A DNA stretch of 64,000 nt from Methylomicrobium sp051061015 (GCA_051061015.1 JBPFEG010000058.1:1-64000), one strand, 5' to 3'. Counted from the stretch's first letter, positions 8,169-16,137 are shown. A program made the numbers and translations. The notes: generated from the letters alone by a model not told the origin.

Positions 8169-8747
8169 ATGGAAACATTTGAAGATAAAGTTGCACGCGT
8201 AGTGAAGGAAGAAGTGGCCGTTGTGCCGTATGATCCCTGCTGGCCGGAACTGTTTGAACAGGAGCGACTGCATCTATTGTCCTGCCTGCCGGCTGATCTG
8301 GTCAAAAGAATCGAACATTTCGGCAGCACCGCGGTTCCCGGCCTCGCCGCCAAACCCATCGTCGACATTCTGGTTGAGGTTACGAGTCTTGATGAGACCC
8401 GACAAAGAATTGCGCCGATTCTCGAAGCGCAGGGGTATGACTACTTTTGGCGGCCGTCCTGGGGAGACGATACACCCCCGTTCTATGCCTGGTTTATCAA
8501 GCGCGACACGAATGGAAACAGAACGCACCATATCCATATGATTGAACCCCAGTTCGAGCATTGGGACAGGCTCCTGTTCCGGGACTACCTGATCGAACAT
8601 CCGGCGATTGCGCTGGAATACAGTAATCTCAAAATGAGGCTCTCAGGGGCGCATCAAAACGACCGTGTAGCCTATACGCAGGCCAAAAGTGAATTTATAC
8701 ATCGGGTTACCGAAATGGCTGACCGGTTCTACCAAAAGGTAAAATAA
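8169..8747 (+). CDS. GrpB family (UPF0157) nucleotidyltransferase-fold protein
   Basis: About 192 residues from the ATG at 8169. The domain is recognisable from VAVVPYDPCWPELFEQE, then RIEHFGSTAVPGLAAKPIVDILVEV, the helix-strand-helix with the GS and DxD-like elements of the nucleotidyltransferase fold, and THHIHMIEPQFEHWDRLLFRDYLIEHPAIALEYSNLK near the C-terminus. GrpB proteins are widespread and their substrate is uncertain. The frame remains open upstream to 8106, but that extension does not resemble the family. A decayed homologous piece of this 3' region lies about 1.6 kb downstream, beyond the Tus-like gene. Confidence 0.85.
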   Translation: METFEDKVARVVKEEVAVVPYDPCWPELFEQERLHLLSCLPADLVKRIEHFGSTAVPGLAAKPIVDILVEVTSLDETRQRIAPILEAQGYDYFWRPSWGDDTPPFYAWFIKRDTNGNRTHHIHMIEPQFEHWDRLLFRDYLIEHPAIALEYSNLKMRLSGAHQNDRVAYTQAKSEFIHRVTEMADRFYQKVK

Positions 8748-9043
8748 ACGCATGCCTTGGGTGCCCTACCCTTACCGTCCGCTGCAACTGACTGGCATTA
8801 AGACTGCAAATATGGCTAATTGCCTTCGCAGTGGAATCGCCCTACACGGGTACTTTTTTGCCATGTATAGCAATCAGCAACATTTAACTTAATAGCTGTA
8901 GGTTCATTAAGTTAAGCCATATCCTCATCGATCAATATTAGCGTTCCACCTTGCTGCATTAAAACGACGTTACTGTCCCATTTGGTCATAAGCTATTTTC
9001 AGAGAAAAGGTATGCTCGCTTTGAATAATTCAGTCATCAATAA
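8748..9043. other. intergenic stretch before the palindrome-flanked unit
   Basis: AT-rich, no convincing gene or terminator. Confidence 0.4.
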
Positions 9044-9069
9044 AACTATTATCTGATAATAGATTCTTA
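9044..9069. repeat. palindromic repeat, copy 1 (inverted partner of copy 2)
   Basis: Contains CTATTATCTGATAATAG (9046-9062), a near-perfect palindrome. The full 26 bases here are the exact reverse complement of 9163-9188, so the pair forms a 26-base perfect inverted repeat separated by 93 bases, just upstream of the Tus-like gene. Confidence 0.9.
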
Positions 9070-9120
9070 AAAGCTTTATATATTCATTCTCTTTATAGTG
9101 CCTATTTGTAAGCTGAAATA

Positions 9121-9140
9121 TTTTTATTACAACAATAATT
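9121..9140 (-). other. Ter-like sequence upstream of the Tus-like gene
   Basis: On the minus strand this reads AATTATTGTTGTAATAAAAA. The core TGTTGTAA followed by an A-rich end resembles the E. coli Ter core TGTTGTAACTAAA, with two differences in the 13-base core. In E. coli, TerB lies immediately upstream of tus and mediates autoregulation; this site is about 80-95 bases before the Tus-like start. A chance AT-rich match cannot be excluded. Confidence 0.4.
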
Positions 9141-9162
9141 TGATAGACTTTAGGCTAGTAAA

Positions 9163-9188
9163 TAAGAATCTATTATCAGATAATAGTT
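9163..9188. repeat. palindromic repeat, copy 2
   Basis: Contains CTATTATCAGATAATAG at 9170-9186 and is the exact inverse of 9044-9069. It ends 28 bases before the Tus-like start codon, in a position suited to an operator. Confidence 0.9.
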
Positions 9189-9216
9189 GTAGTGATGAGA
9201 AAATGAAAGGAATACA

Positions 9217-10116
9217 ATGTCCTCTAAAGAATCTGAATTAAAAGCTGAATTACTTACCGTTTTTACGATGTTTAAAGATGCTCATGATGAGTTGATTACA
9301 TGCTTGAAGGATGATGTTCCTTATCCGTGCTGGATTCAGCAGGTGGACGGTGATCATGCTGCAACTCGTAACATGCTTAAAAGCATTGTGCTTAATTGGT
9401 CCTACATTGATGATGGTCAGGAGCCTGGAACCACTATCCAGTATAACGGCCTTGTGCCTTGCTCGATTAGTACCTACATGGCGGTTGAAAAGGTAAATGA
9501 GCAAAGAGAGCTACTACATAAGCAGTTAATGAAAATGGATATGCTTGAAGGTGAGCTTGATGTTTCGGATTTAGAGGAAGAGGATGATGGTCGCGATCGA
9601 TTGTCGAAACGTGCAATGACCCGCCTAGGTTATCCTCGATTTAATCGTAGGCAAGCTTGCCGGAAATTTACCGCACTCCCCTACCCTGTACTTTCGGCTG
9701 GTTTTTTCTGGAACCGGTATCGAAAAACGATAAAGCTGAACCGTGCAGATGTTCAGGCCCGGTTGGATAAACTTTTGCAAAGATCGATGGCTGAGCATGA
9801 TGCCATTTATCATGAGATCGAGCGCTTTCATGCAATTAACGATGAATGTTTAGTACAGGTTTTTCCAGAAAGTATTCATCGACGCGTAAACTTATGTGTC
9901 AATCAGGATGGGGTTGAGAAACGTATTCAACGTTATGCCCACACGCCTATTTTTTATGTATGCACTCCTGATCGTCCGCTGCCGCCTAAAACTCTGCTGC
10001 CGGATGAACCTGCAGCTAAAGATAGTCGGCTGGCAAAGCGCAATATTACTATCGAAACCGAACCTTATTTACCATTGCTAGACTTGTATCGGTTGTTGCC
10101 TAAACATAGGAAATAA
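9217..10116 (+). CDS. Tus-like DNA replication terminus site-binding protein
   Basis: A 299-residue basic protein. From memory of E. coli Tus (309 aa), several C-terminal blocks correspond in order: GFFWNRYRKTIKLNRADV (from residue 161) with the Tus RFGWANKHIIKNLHRDEV region; VNLCVNQDGVEKRIQRYAHT with the IARVWYKGDQKQVQHACPT region; TPIFYVCTPDRPLPP with TPLIALINRDNG; and the final ETEPYLPLLDLYRL with the LRLIIPRLHLYVAD end. The N-terminal half is helical and acidic in places (DLEEEDDGRD). Tus binds Ter DNA and halts forks from one side. The gene has a GAAAGGA ribosome site, AT-rich flanks, a Ter-like site upstream and palindromes on both sides. It stands alone and looks acquired. Identity is inferred from motif order only. 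Confidence 0.65.
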   Translation: MSSKESELKAELLTVFTMFKDAHDELITCLKDDVPYPCWIQQVDGDHAATRNMLKSIVLNWSYIDDGQEPGTTIQYNGLVPCSISTYMAVEKVNEQRELLHKQLMKMDMLEGELDVSDLEEEDDGRDRLSKRAMTRLGYPRFNRRQACRKFTALPYPVLSAGFFWNRYRKTIKLNRADVQARLDKLLQRSMAEHDAIYHEIERFHAINDECLVQVFPESIHRRVNLCVNQDGVEKRIQRYAHTPIFYVCTPDRPLPPKTLLPDEPAAKDSRLAKRNITIETEPYLPLLDLYRLLPKHRK

Positions 10117-10242
10117 TTCAATTTGTTCATAAGGGTGAAATTTTGGTGTGATTATTTTTGGGCATGATTTAGGGGATTACGCGTGAGTTTTCTAAATTAA
10201 ACTAAAGTAAAGGGGTATTAGGCCTTCTTTGTTAAATAGTAT
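10117..10242. other. 3' flank of the Tus-like gene
   Basis: AT-rich, no gene seen. Confidence 0.3.
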
Positions 10243-10259
10243 CTATTATCAGATAATAG
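10243..10259. repeat. palindromic repeat, copy 3
   Basis: CTATTATCAGATAATAG, identical in the 17-base core to copy 2, located 127 bases after the Tus-like stop codon. It completes the bracket around the gene but lacks the extended 26-base flanks. Confidence 0.9.
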
Positions 10260-10275
10260 CGCTAAATAGCCTTTC

Positions 10276-10370
10276 GAACATGTCGCGGGAATACGAATAC
10301 GGCAATCTCAAAATAAGGCTTCTTTGTGTATGTTTCAAAAAGACCACATGACTTACACCTTTCTTCAGTA
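10276..10370 (+). pseudogene. decayed fragment of a GrpB-type gene 3' region
   Basis: Around 10291-10320 the reading GAATACGGCAATCTCAAAAT corresponds to GAATACAGTAATCTCAAAAT in the GrpB gene at about 8617 (encoding EYSNLKMRL). Similarity continues faintly through the next 30 bases (CAAAAAGACC against CAAAACGACC). The frame is closed by stops, so it is a relic of a second GrpB-like copy. Confidence 0.45.
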
Positions 10371-10413
10371 GGTTGCCGAATAGATAAACGGTATTACTGA
10401 ACGACTAAATAAT

Positions 10414-10430
10414 GGCCTAAGGTACGAAGC
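10414..10430 (+). repeat. dispersed motif, copy 2
   Basis: GGCCTAAGGTACGAAGC, a degraded copy of the motif at 7020-7038. Confidence 0.4.
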
Positions 10431-10819
10431 TTATAATGCACGATAAGTAAAATTTTCTAATGGCTCGGTATTTTTGATTTTTATCAGATACCGAACAGGT
10501 TAAGAGCAAACCCAAAATGCTCGATTCTTATCTGGGTAAGTTTTATCCCACACTTCTCACCTTAGGACCTGCTGGCCTAAGATTGGCGATATAAGTCAGC
10601 CGTTCGTCTATCTATATCGATAGGATACTAACCATCGAGCTTTTGGTCGGGCTGATCTTATGCAGAAACCATAACCATTGGATCGGCTAAGACACGAAGC
10701 CCAGCATAGCAAACTATGGACGTTTCCTCCTACGAACCTCTATCTCACCATTATAGCTATGCATATGGGGCACAATGAGAGCTAGCGTGACAGAAATTTT
10801 CATTCATGATTAAAAACCT
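10431..10819. other. non-coding accessory stretch
   Basis: No gene. Contains a third degraded copy of the dispersed motif at 10685-10703 (GGCTAAGACACGAAGCCCA) and a 7-base-pair hairpin (TCGGTAT / ATACCGA, about 10463-10492) without a T-tract. Confidence 0.4.
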
Positions 10820-11184
10820 GTGGCAAAACCAAAAAAGCTAAAATCAAAATCCGTAGACAACTCCGGACGCAAAGGATCGGCAATGGATTCTTTCTGTGCC
10901 TGGGATGGCGACATCCTGGTGCTGAATATTCTCGGCACACCCAGTGCAAACAAGGATGCCATCGGCAAGCCCAAAGGCCAGCAGCTCAAAGTCAGCGTCA
11001 CCGCCGCCTCGGTTGGGGCCGGGCGACCGATCATATGGTTCGATTTCTGGCAAAGGAATTCGGGGTCACGGCCAATGATATTGAAGTCGTGTTTGGGCGT
11101 TTTAATGTCAATAAACAGTTACGTATCAAATCGCCGAAACAGTTGCCCTCTGTCATCAATAAGCAATTATCCAAAGAATCATAG
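10820..11184 (+). pseudogene. DUF167 (YggU family) protein, frameshifted
   Basis: From GTG 10820 the frame reads a lysine-rich start and then DGDILVLNILGTPSANKDAIGKPKGQQLKVSVTAA, the N-terminal half of DUF167. The second half is found in another frame: GRATDHMVRFLAKEFGVTANDIEVVFGRFNVNKQLRI, ending at TAG 11182-11184. The break is at the run of four G at 11015-11018; one extra G would restore a 121-residue protein with the normal VGGRATDHMV junction. In the database sense this is a pseudogene unless the base is missing through sequencing error. Function of the family is unknown. Neighbours give no operon context. Confidence 0.75.
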
Positions 11185-11393
11185 GATGAGCGGAAAAACG
11201 AGACACAATACCGTTAATTTGGATCGTCATTCCGGCGAGGACGGGAGGGGTTAATCCATCCCTGTAGTGTGGAGGCCATCCCTGCGGCAATGACTTAACT
11301 TAATGGCATTGATACGGGATTCACTAGTGCCCATATTGTGAACTCTATCTCTTCTTTCTGCAGCCCACTATTATGAGGCAGATTATGGGTAAT
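11185..11393. other. intergenic stretch
   Basis: No gene; includes an imperfect repeat of CCATCCCTG (about 11256 and 11276) of the type common in intergenic repeat elements. Confidence 0.3.
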
Positions 11394-11435
11394 CTACTGT
11401 AGAGTATGACTATGAGCTAATGATATACTGTAGAG
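11394..11435. promoter_or_regulatory. direct repeats TACTGTAGAG, 31 bases apart
   Basis: TACTGTAGAG occurs at about 11395-11404 and again at 11426-11435. The 31-base spacing equals three helical turns, and the first copy sits in the small palindrome CTACTGTAG. They lie about 70-110 bases before the start of a possible DNA-binding protein gene and could be operators; this is inference. Confidence 0.35.
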
Positions 11436-11504
11436 GAATATTGCTACATTTATCTACTTAGCTTCATCACGCCGGATTTTTGTATTGTTAAAACGGAGAA
11501 GAAC

Positions 11505-11954
11505 ATGATTGAAAACATTGAAGAAGTCAAAAATCAGCTGAAAGAACTCTCAGACGTCATCAATTCTTTTACCTCCGAAGCCGTGCAACTTCGCATCATC
11601 GATTTGGTTTTTAATGCTTCTCGGAAGGAAGGTCTAGGCAACCTTTCAAAGCAGGCGCAGGAAACTGCTACGTCACATCTAAAGAGGAAAAGGATCAAAT
11701 CGAAAGTTAGATCCCTCCCGAGCGACAGAGCGGTGAATGGAGAAGGTCCAGTGTCCACGCTCGCTAAACTGACTGAAGGTGTTTTCTTTGATGAGCCGAA
11801 GTCGATCAAATCCATTATCGAGCATTGCGAAATCCATTTATCAAAGAAAATCAAGCAAAGCGATATTTCCGGAAAATTGGCCAAGATGGTCAAGGAAGGC
11901 ACATTAAACCGGGTAAAAAATTCGGATGGCCAATACGAATACAGTAAGCCATAA
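11505..11954 (+). CDS. hypothetical protein with a possible C-terminal winged-helix domain
   Basis: A 149-residue protein I cannot assign to a family. Residues 1-45 are predicted helical (IENIEEVKNQLKELSDVIN), residues 57-75 are strongly basic (HLKRKRIKSKVRSLPSDR), and residues ~95-149 (KSIKSIIEHCEIHLSKKIKQSDISGKLAKMVKEGTLNRV, then DGQYEYSKP) look like a winged helix with a C-terminal beta-wing. ATG is preceded by CGGAGAAG. It stands alone between a frameshifted DUF167 gene and a convergent DUF2959 gene. A DNA-binding regulator is plausible but unproven. Confidence 0.55.
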   Translation: MIENIEEVKNQLKELSDVINSFTSEAVQLRIIDLVFNASRKEGLGNLSKQAQETATSHLKRKRIKSKVRSLPSDRAVNGEGPVSTLAKLTEGVFFDEPKSIKSIIEHCEIHLSKKIKQSDISGKLAKMVKEGTLNRVKNSDGQYEYSKP

Positions 11955-12056
11955 ATCGCTTTGTAGGGTATATGCCGTGTGTACCTTTCAGCCGCAAAAA
12001 TTCCTTTTCAGAGATGAAATTGTCCTGAATAAAAATTTTCATCCATAGAAATGTTT

Positions 12057-12701
12057 TTATTTTTCCATTGTTTTAATAAACGCATTCGCTTCGTTGATCG
12101 ACTTTTCCATCGCCGCAATCAGGTTTGACACATCCGTTCTTATCGAACCCAATTCGGTTTTCAGAGAGGCGATGGCCTGGGCGTTTAAGTTATGCTTCAT
12201 GAACATTACTTGATCTTTGAAAATCGCCAGAATCGGGCCGATTTTTGATTCGGCGCTTTTCATTGCGGTGATCAATTGCCGATACTGGATTCGGGTTTCA
12301 TTGAGCTTGCTTTGGCTGCTGCGCTTCAGCGAAGCATTGCTGTATTGGGTGATTTCATTTTCCCATTCACTGAACAACGCTTCCGAAACATCTTCAATTT
12401 CACTGATCCGGTACTTGACTTCATCCGCTTTTTTAACGCTGGCTTCATATTCGCCGTTCAGTTTGTTGTAAGTTGCCTCCAGATCGCCCCCTTTAAACTG
12501 AGTGACGGCGGTAAACTGCTCCAGGGCGGATTTGAACTGTTCTTTTGTTTCTTCCTGCGTATCTCTCGCCTTTTTAACCCGATGGACCATCACCTCCCGC
12601 TTGGGAATACCTATCTTCTCCAGCCCGCTGTAATACACGCTGGAACAGGCGCTTAGTCCCATAAGTCCTGAGAAAAATAATACCTGTAAGTACTTCATCA
12701 A
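12057..12701 (-). CDS. DUF2959 family lipoprotein
   Basis: A 214-residue lipoprotein: signal peptide with lipobox LSAC (Cys 19), then VYYSGLEKIGIPKREVMVHRVKKARDTQEETKEQFKSALEQF, the conserved start of DUF2959. The rest is almost entirely helical and coiled-coil-like, ending EANAFIKTMEK. Family role is unknown; it is expected in the periplasm attached to a membrane. The gene is divergent from the hydrolase lipoprotein at 12965, with 263 bases between them holding both promoters. A short relic of its 3' end lies 3.6 kb away at 15632-15666. Confidence 0.85.
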   Translation of the reverse strand: MMKYLQVLFFSGLMGLSACSSVYYSGLEKIGIPKREVMVHRVKKARDTQEETKEQFKSALEQFTAVTQFKGGDLEATYNKLNGEYEASVKKADEVKYRISEIEDVSEALFSEWENEITQYSNASLKRSSQSKLNETRIQYRQLITAMKSAESKIGPILAIFKDQVMFMKHNLNAQAIASLKTELGSIRTDVSNLIAAMEKSINEANAFIKTMEK

Positions 12702-12964
12702 AATCTCCGTTGACGGTTTTGTTGGACATTATAGGATAAACATGCATGTCAATAATACCGGTAAAAAATCATCTCTCGACACCGCCTGTAATCCCAAAAA
12801 ATTTTATTAACTTTATCTGCTTTTTAGCTTAATTCCTTAACAGTAGAGCTAGTAAGCAAGGCACAGAAGAGTTTAAAAAAATAACGGCAACATCATCCAC
12901 TGTTTCGCGGTCAGATTTCATAAAGCCAAATTTGGTTAGATAACCTACAAATGAAGGAGAATAT

Positions 12965-15193
12965 ATGGCCTCCCCTCTTCAATTCGTTCTAACTGGCTGT
13001 ATTGCGTTACTGTTACTTAACGGTTGCAGCAATAATCATCTCACTCCCTATATGCCTCATAAGAAAGAGTCTTATATGGTGAGCGGGCACAATTACACGT
13101 TCGCAATCTACAATAACGGCCATCGTTTGCTGACGCACCCGGTCGAGAATATACTGTTCGAGATGAAGTGGCGGAAAGCGTTGGATAAACCTGCGATCAG
13201 CGATATTTATCTGATCTCCCATGGCTGGAATTACACCTTGCCGCTGGCGATCGCCAATTACCATAATTATATGGAACGGGTCGATGAGTTCATGAGGGAC
13301 GGAAAGCCACCATCCACCTTCCAGCCCTATTTCATCTTCGTAACATGGACATCGACGACGCGGCCGACTACCAATCTGGTCAAGGCCATGCTGCCGTTCG
13401 GCATGGATTCGGCGGCCGAGCCGCTCACCAACCTGATCGATAAGGTGCCGTTGCACCTCCTGTCGGCCTGGAAACAGAGCCTGAATGCGGCGCAAAATGC
13501 ATTAGGCCCCCTGTATCCGAACGATTATTTGGGAGCGGACTGGAAAGAAAAGGACTACGGCTATTTCAATCCTAACTTGCTGCAGGACGCCGATGCGGTC
13601 ATGGGCGAGGATGTTCCGGTGTCGGCTCTGCTTTACCAACTAATGAAGCAGAAGCAAGTCCCAGCCGTTGCATCAAGAGATTGCGCCAAACCCGACCCGC
13701 TGAATCCAGATGATGATGTCTGCATCTCGCTGGCGAAAACCAAATTGCATCTGGTCGGGCACAGCTACGGTGCAAAGCTGGTGACGGTCGCCGGCATGGA
13801 AGCCCTAAGGCGCTGGATGCTGGAAACTATCGCGGCGAATCCGGAAAAATTTGATCATCTGGTCGGATGCAAGCAAACCGGGAAAGGCTCGGATGAATTA
13901 TTGAAAGATCTGGCCGTCTGCGGCCTTACCGGGCATCGCAAGCCGTTTGGTGAACTGGAGGTGGCGTTCAGCGGTCTAGAGAAACCGCCCTTGTTAAAGG
14001 AATGGTACGACAAAACCGCGGAAACGCCGATCGAGTCGCTGGTGCTGTTCAATCCCGCCTTCCATCCGGGCGAATTGTCTTATCCTGTGGATCTGTTTCA
14101 TTTCGCGCCTACGCAGACGCTGAGGTTCATCCCGCGCAAAGCGATCGTTTACACAACCCATGACTATGCGAACGGCGCCCTGTTCAGCCTGCGCGAAACG
14201 CTTTTGAATACCCAGATTACGCAAATGGGGAATCAGGCCAGCAAGAAGCTGGATCAGATGATTTATCAGGATAATAACAAGTGGCTGAGGGTGCCGATAA
14301 ATCTTTTACAGGCCGCGATCGGGCCTTTGGACATGAGCTATAGCCTTGTTTATACCCCTATCGGCGAATTGTTCTACAGCCTGATCAATCTTCCGTCGGA
14401 CTTCTGGCATCATGTCCAGACCGGCACACTGGGCGGTCTTTATCAGCCGATCGCCGAATCGGAGTTCGGCTGGGAAAGCGTCGGCAAAGGAATGGCTAAT
14501 ACGGTGGATTTCTTTTTGCCGACGAACATGTTTCTTCGCAATGAATCCGAGCAAGGGCTGTTCCGCCTTAACAAGCCGGGTTTGGGCAAGACAGGCCTGA
14601 ACCATTTGGCCGAAGGACGCTGGATAGGCGCCAATTTGTGGGGACTGGAGGATTACTACTCGTTAAGGGAGCCATTCGGAAACGGACGGTGTGTCGCCGA
14701 CACAAACCCGGAGGAGTGCCGAAAAGCGTTCGGCAAACTGAAAAACCTCAAAAAACCGCCCTTCGCGCCGAATATCGGCCCCTTTACGTTCAGCCGATTC
14801 ATCGCCCAACCTTTTGTCGCCGACATGTCAACGGATTTTGGTAGTAGCGAATCCTTATGGCAGAGAGAGAAATTTTACTCGTTCGATGCCGAGCAAATTT
14901 ATGACACGCGATTATCGCTGGTAGGTGCGCATAGTGACCTCAGCAAACCCGAACAAGTAAATAAGGGGGCTTGTCGGGACGACTCTTCCGACTGCGAAGG
15001 TTTCGCCAAACGCGATGCTACCTTTAACTTCGTATTCAACTTTACCAAGACCAATTTCGAGCAGAAATTTTGCGAGCTGAATCCCGAAGAAATACAGGAA
15101 TTCGGGGTTGTTTGCGCTGCCGAGAAAAGAGAATCGACCTCCCCTTTTGGCAGAAATAGGCTACCGGGAAACGACAGAACCATTTCTCACTAG
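12965..15193 (+). CDS. large lipoprotein with alpha/beta-hydrolase (esterase/lipase-like) fold
   Basis: A 742-residue protein with a lipoprotein signal (lipobox LLNGC, Cys 21). IYLISHGWNY near residue 82 looks like the oxyanion strand-turn and LHLVGHSYGAKLV carries a GxSxG nucleophile elbow with Ser 267. Later YTTHDYANGALFS (about residue 395) might hold the catalytic His. Residues 430-740 contain no domain I recognise; two Cys-containing stretches may form disulfides. It is far longer than simple lipases, so the C-terminal half may be a separate domain. Start is supported by GAAGGAGA eight bases upstream. A 160-base internal piece containing the GHSYG region is duplicated at 16306-16467. Confidence 0.7.
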   Translation: MASPLQFVLTGCIALLLLNGCSNNHLTPYMPHKKESYMVSGHNYTFAIYNNGHRLLTHPVENILFEMKWRKALDKPAISDIYLISHGWNYTLPLAIANYHNYMERVDEFMRDGKPPSTFQPYFIFVTWTSTTRPTTNLVKAMLPFGMDSAAEPLTNLIDKVPLHLLSAWKQSLNAAQNALGPLYPNDYLGADWKEKDYGYFNPNLLQDADAVMGEDVPVSALLYQLMKQKQVPAVASRDCAKPDPLNPDDDVCISLAKTKLHLVGHSYGAKLVTVAGMEALRRWMLETIAANPEKFDHLVGCKQTGKGSDELLKDLAVCGLTGHRKPFGELEVAFSGLEKPPLLKEWYDKTAETPIESLVLFNPAFHPGELSYPVDLFHFAPTQTLRFIPRKAIVYTTHDYANGALFSLRETLLNTQITQMGNQASKKLDQMIYQDNNKWLRVPINLLQAAIGPLDMSYSLVYTPIGELFYSLINLPSDFWHHVQTGTLGGLYQPIAESEFGWESVGKGMANTVDFFLPTNMFLRNESEQGLFRLNKPGLGKTGLNHLAEGRWIGANLWGLEDYYSLREPFGNGRCVADTNPEECRKAFGKLKNLKKPPFAPNIGPFTFSRFIAQPFVADMSTDFGSSESLWQREKFYSFDAEQIYDTRLSLVGAHSDLSKPEQVNKGACRDDSSDCEGFAKRDATFNFVFNFTKTNFEQKFCELNPEEIQEFGVVCAAEKRESTSPFGRNRLPGNDRTISH

Positions 15194-15355
15194 CAACCTA
15201 AAGCTGGAGCTTTAACGTCTGGCAGTATGCCTATGGTTTCTGGATTTTAATACGGTATCGTCAGTTTCTCACTGCTTCTTCTCTATGCCGCTCGGGCGCT
15301 CCTGTTTTCCGCGCCTGCCTTCCTGTTCGAGACAAAAGGCCTGCATCGCCCCGGG

Positions 15356-15574
15356 TTAAAGGTGATGCGTATGTAATCCCAACTCCTTCAGCTGCGCGAT
15401 TTCCTCGGGCGTCGCATAAACGATTCGATGATAGTCCCAAGAAATCGGGTCGACCACGTCGCCGTCCTCATTCACCAAGACCGGCCGTCCATGACTGCTC
15501 ACCGAATGGTCGGTAGTAATTTCTATCTCGCAGTCTGTCGGCTCATAGTTCGGTAAAGTAAATTGCGTTTTCAT
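15356..15574 (-). CDS. small hypothetical protein, 72 aa
   Basis: Acidic 72-residue soluble protein: begins MKTQFTLPNYEPTDCEIEITTDH, then RPVLVNEDGDVVDPISW and a C-terminal helix TPEEIAQLKELGLHTHHL. Composition and an AGGACA-like site before the ATG support real coding. I do not recognise a family. It is followed upstream (in its own direction) by a DUF2959 relic and creA, with which it could share a transcript. Confidence 0.5.
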   Translation of the reverse strand: MKTQFTLPNYEPTDCEIEITTDHSVSSHGRPVLVNEDGDVVDPISWDYHRIVYATPEEIAQLKELGLHTHHL

Positions 15575-15631
15575 GGCTTGTCCTCATTTGACTAATCCCT
15601 GCAAAAAGCGCGATCCGGAAATTTCTACTTT

Positions 15632-15666
15632 TTCCATCGTTTTGATAAAAGCATTGGCTTCATAAA
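15632..15666 (-). pseudogene. relic of the DUF2959 gene 3' end
   Basis: On the minus strand these bases encode YEANAFIKTMEK, the same as the C-terminal EANAFIKTMEK of the DUF2959 protein, and the DNA matches 12063-12098 at most positions. It lies immediately after the creA stop codon and has no gene of its own. Confidence 0.65.
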
Positions 15667-15669
15667 CCC

Positions 15670-16137
15670 TTAGCGCCAGGGTTGGATCGGCACCGCGGTA
15701 ATGCTATTTTTCGGTGAGCCTTTTATTACCCGGTCGCTATAAACCAGGTAAACTAGAGCATTGCGATTCTTATCGTAGAACCTGACCACCTGCATCGACT
15801 TGAAAACCAGAGAAGTCCGTTTTTTGAATACGTCCTCGCCGTCGCGTTTGCCGGATTTGATTTTCGGATCGAGGTTTACCGGGCCCGTCTGATGGCAGGA
15901 CAAGGACGCGTCGGAGGTGTCTTCCGCGACCCCGACAGCTCCGGAGACGCCCCCGGTTTTCGCGCGACTGATATAACAGGTCACGCCGGCCACATCCGGA
16001 TCGTCAAACGCTTCAATCACGATTTTATTGTCGGGGCCGACGAGCTTGAATTCGGTATCCACGGAGCCGATCATATCGGCCAGAACGGGAGCTCCGCAAG
16101 CCAGCAACAGCAAGCCAATGAATGTTTTATTTTTCAT
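15670..16137 (-). CDS. creA: CreA family periplasmic protein
   Basis: A 155-residue secreted protein: signal peptide of about 20 residues ending PVLA, then MIGSVDTEFKLVGPDNKIVIEAFDDPDVAGVTCYISRAKTGGVSGAVGVAEDTSDASLSCHQTGP, which is the unmistakable CreA (PF05981) core. Two cysteines in the mature part probably pair. CreA was named from the E. coli cre region but its biochemical role is unknown. ATG 16137 is preceded by GGAGATGACCCC on the minus strand. Curiously it is bracketed by two gene fragments, the DUF2959 tail on one side and a hydrolase piece on the other. Confidence 0.92.
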   Translation of the reverse strand: MKNKTFIGLLLLACGAPVLADMIGSVDTEFKLVGPDNKIVIEAFDDPDVAGVTCYISRAKTGGVSGAVGVAEDTSDASLSCHQTGPVNLDPKIKSGKRDGEDVFKKRTSLVFKSMQVVRFYDKNRNALVYLVYSDRVIKGSPKNSITAVPIQPWR

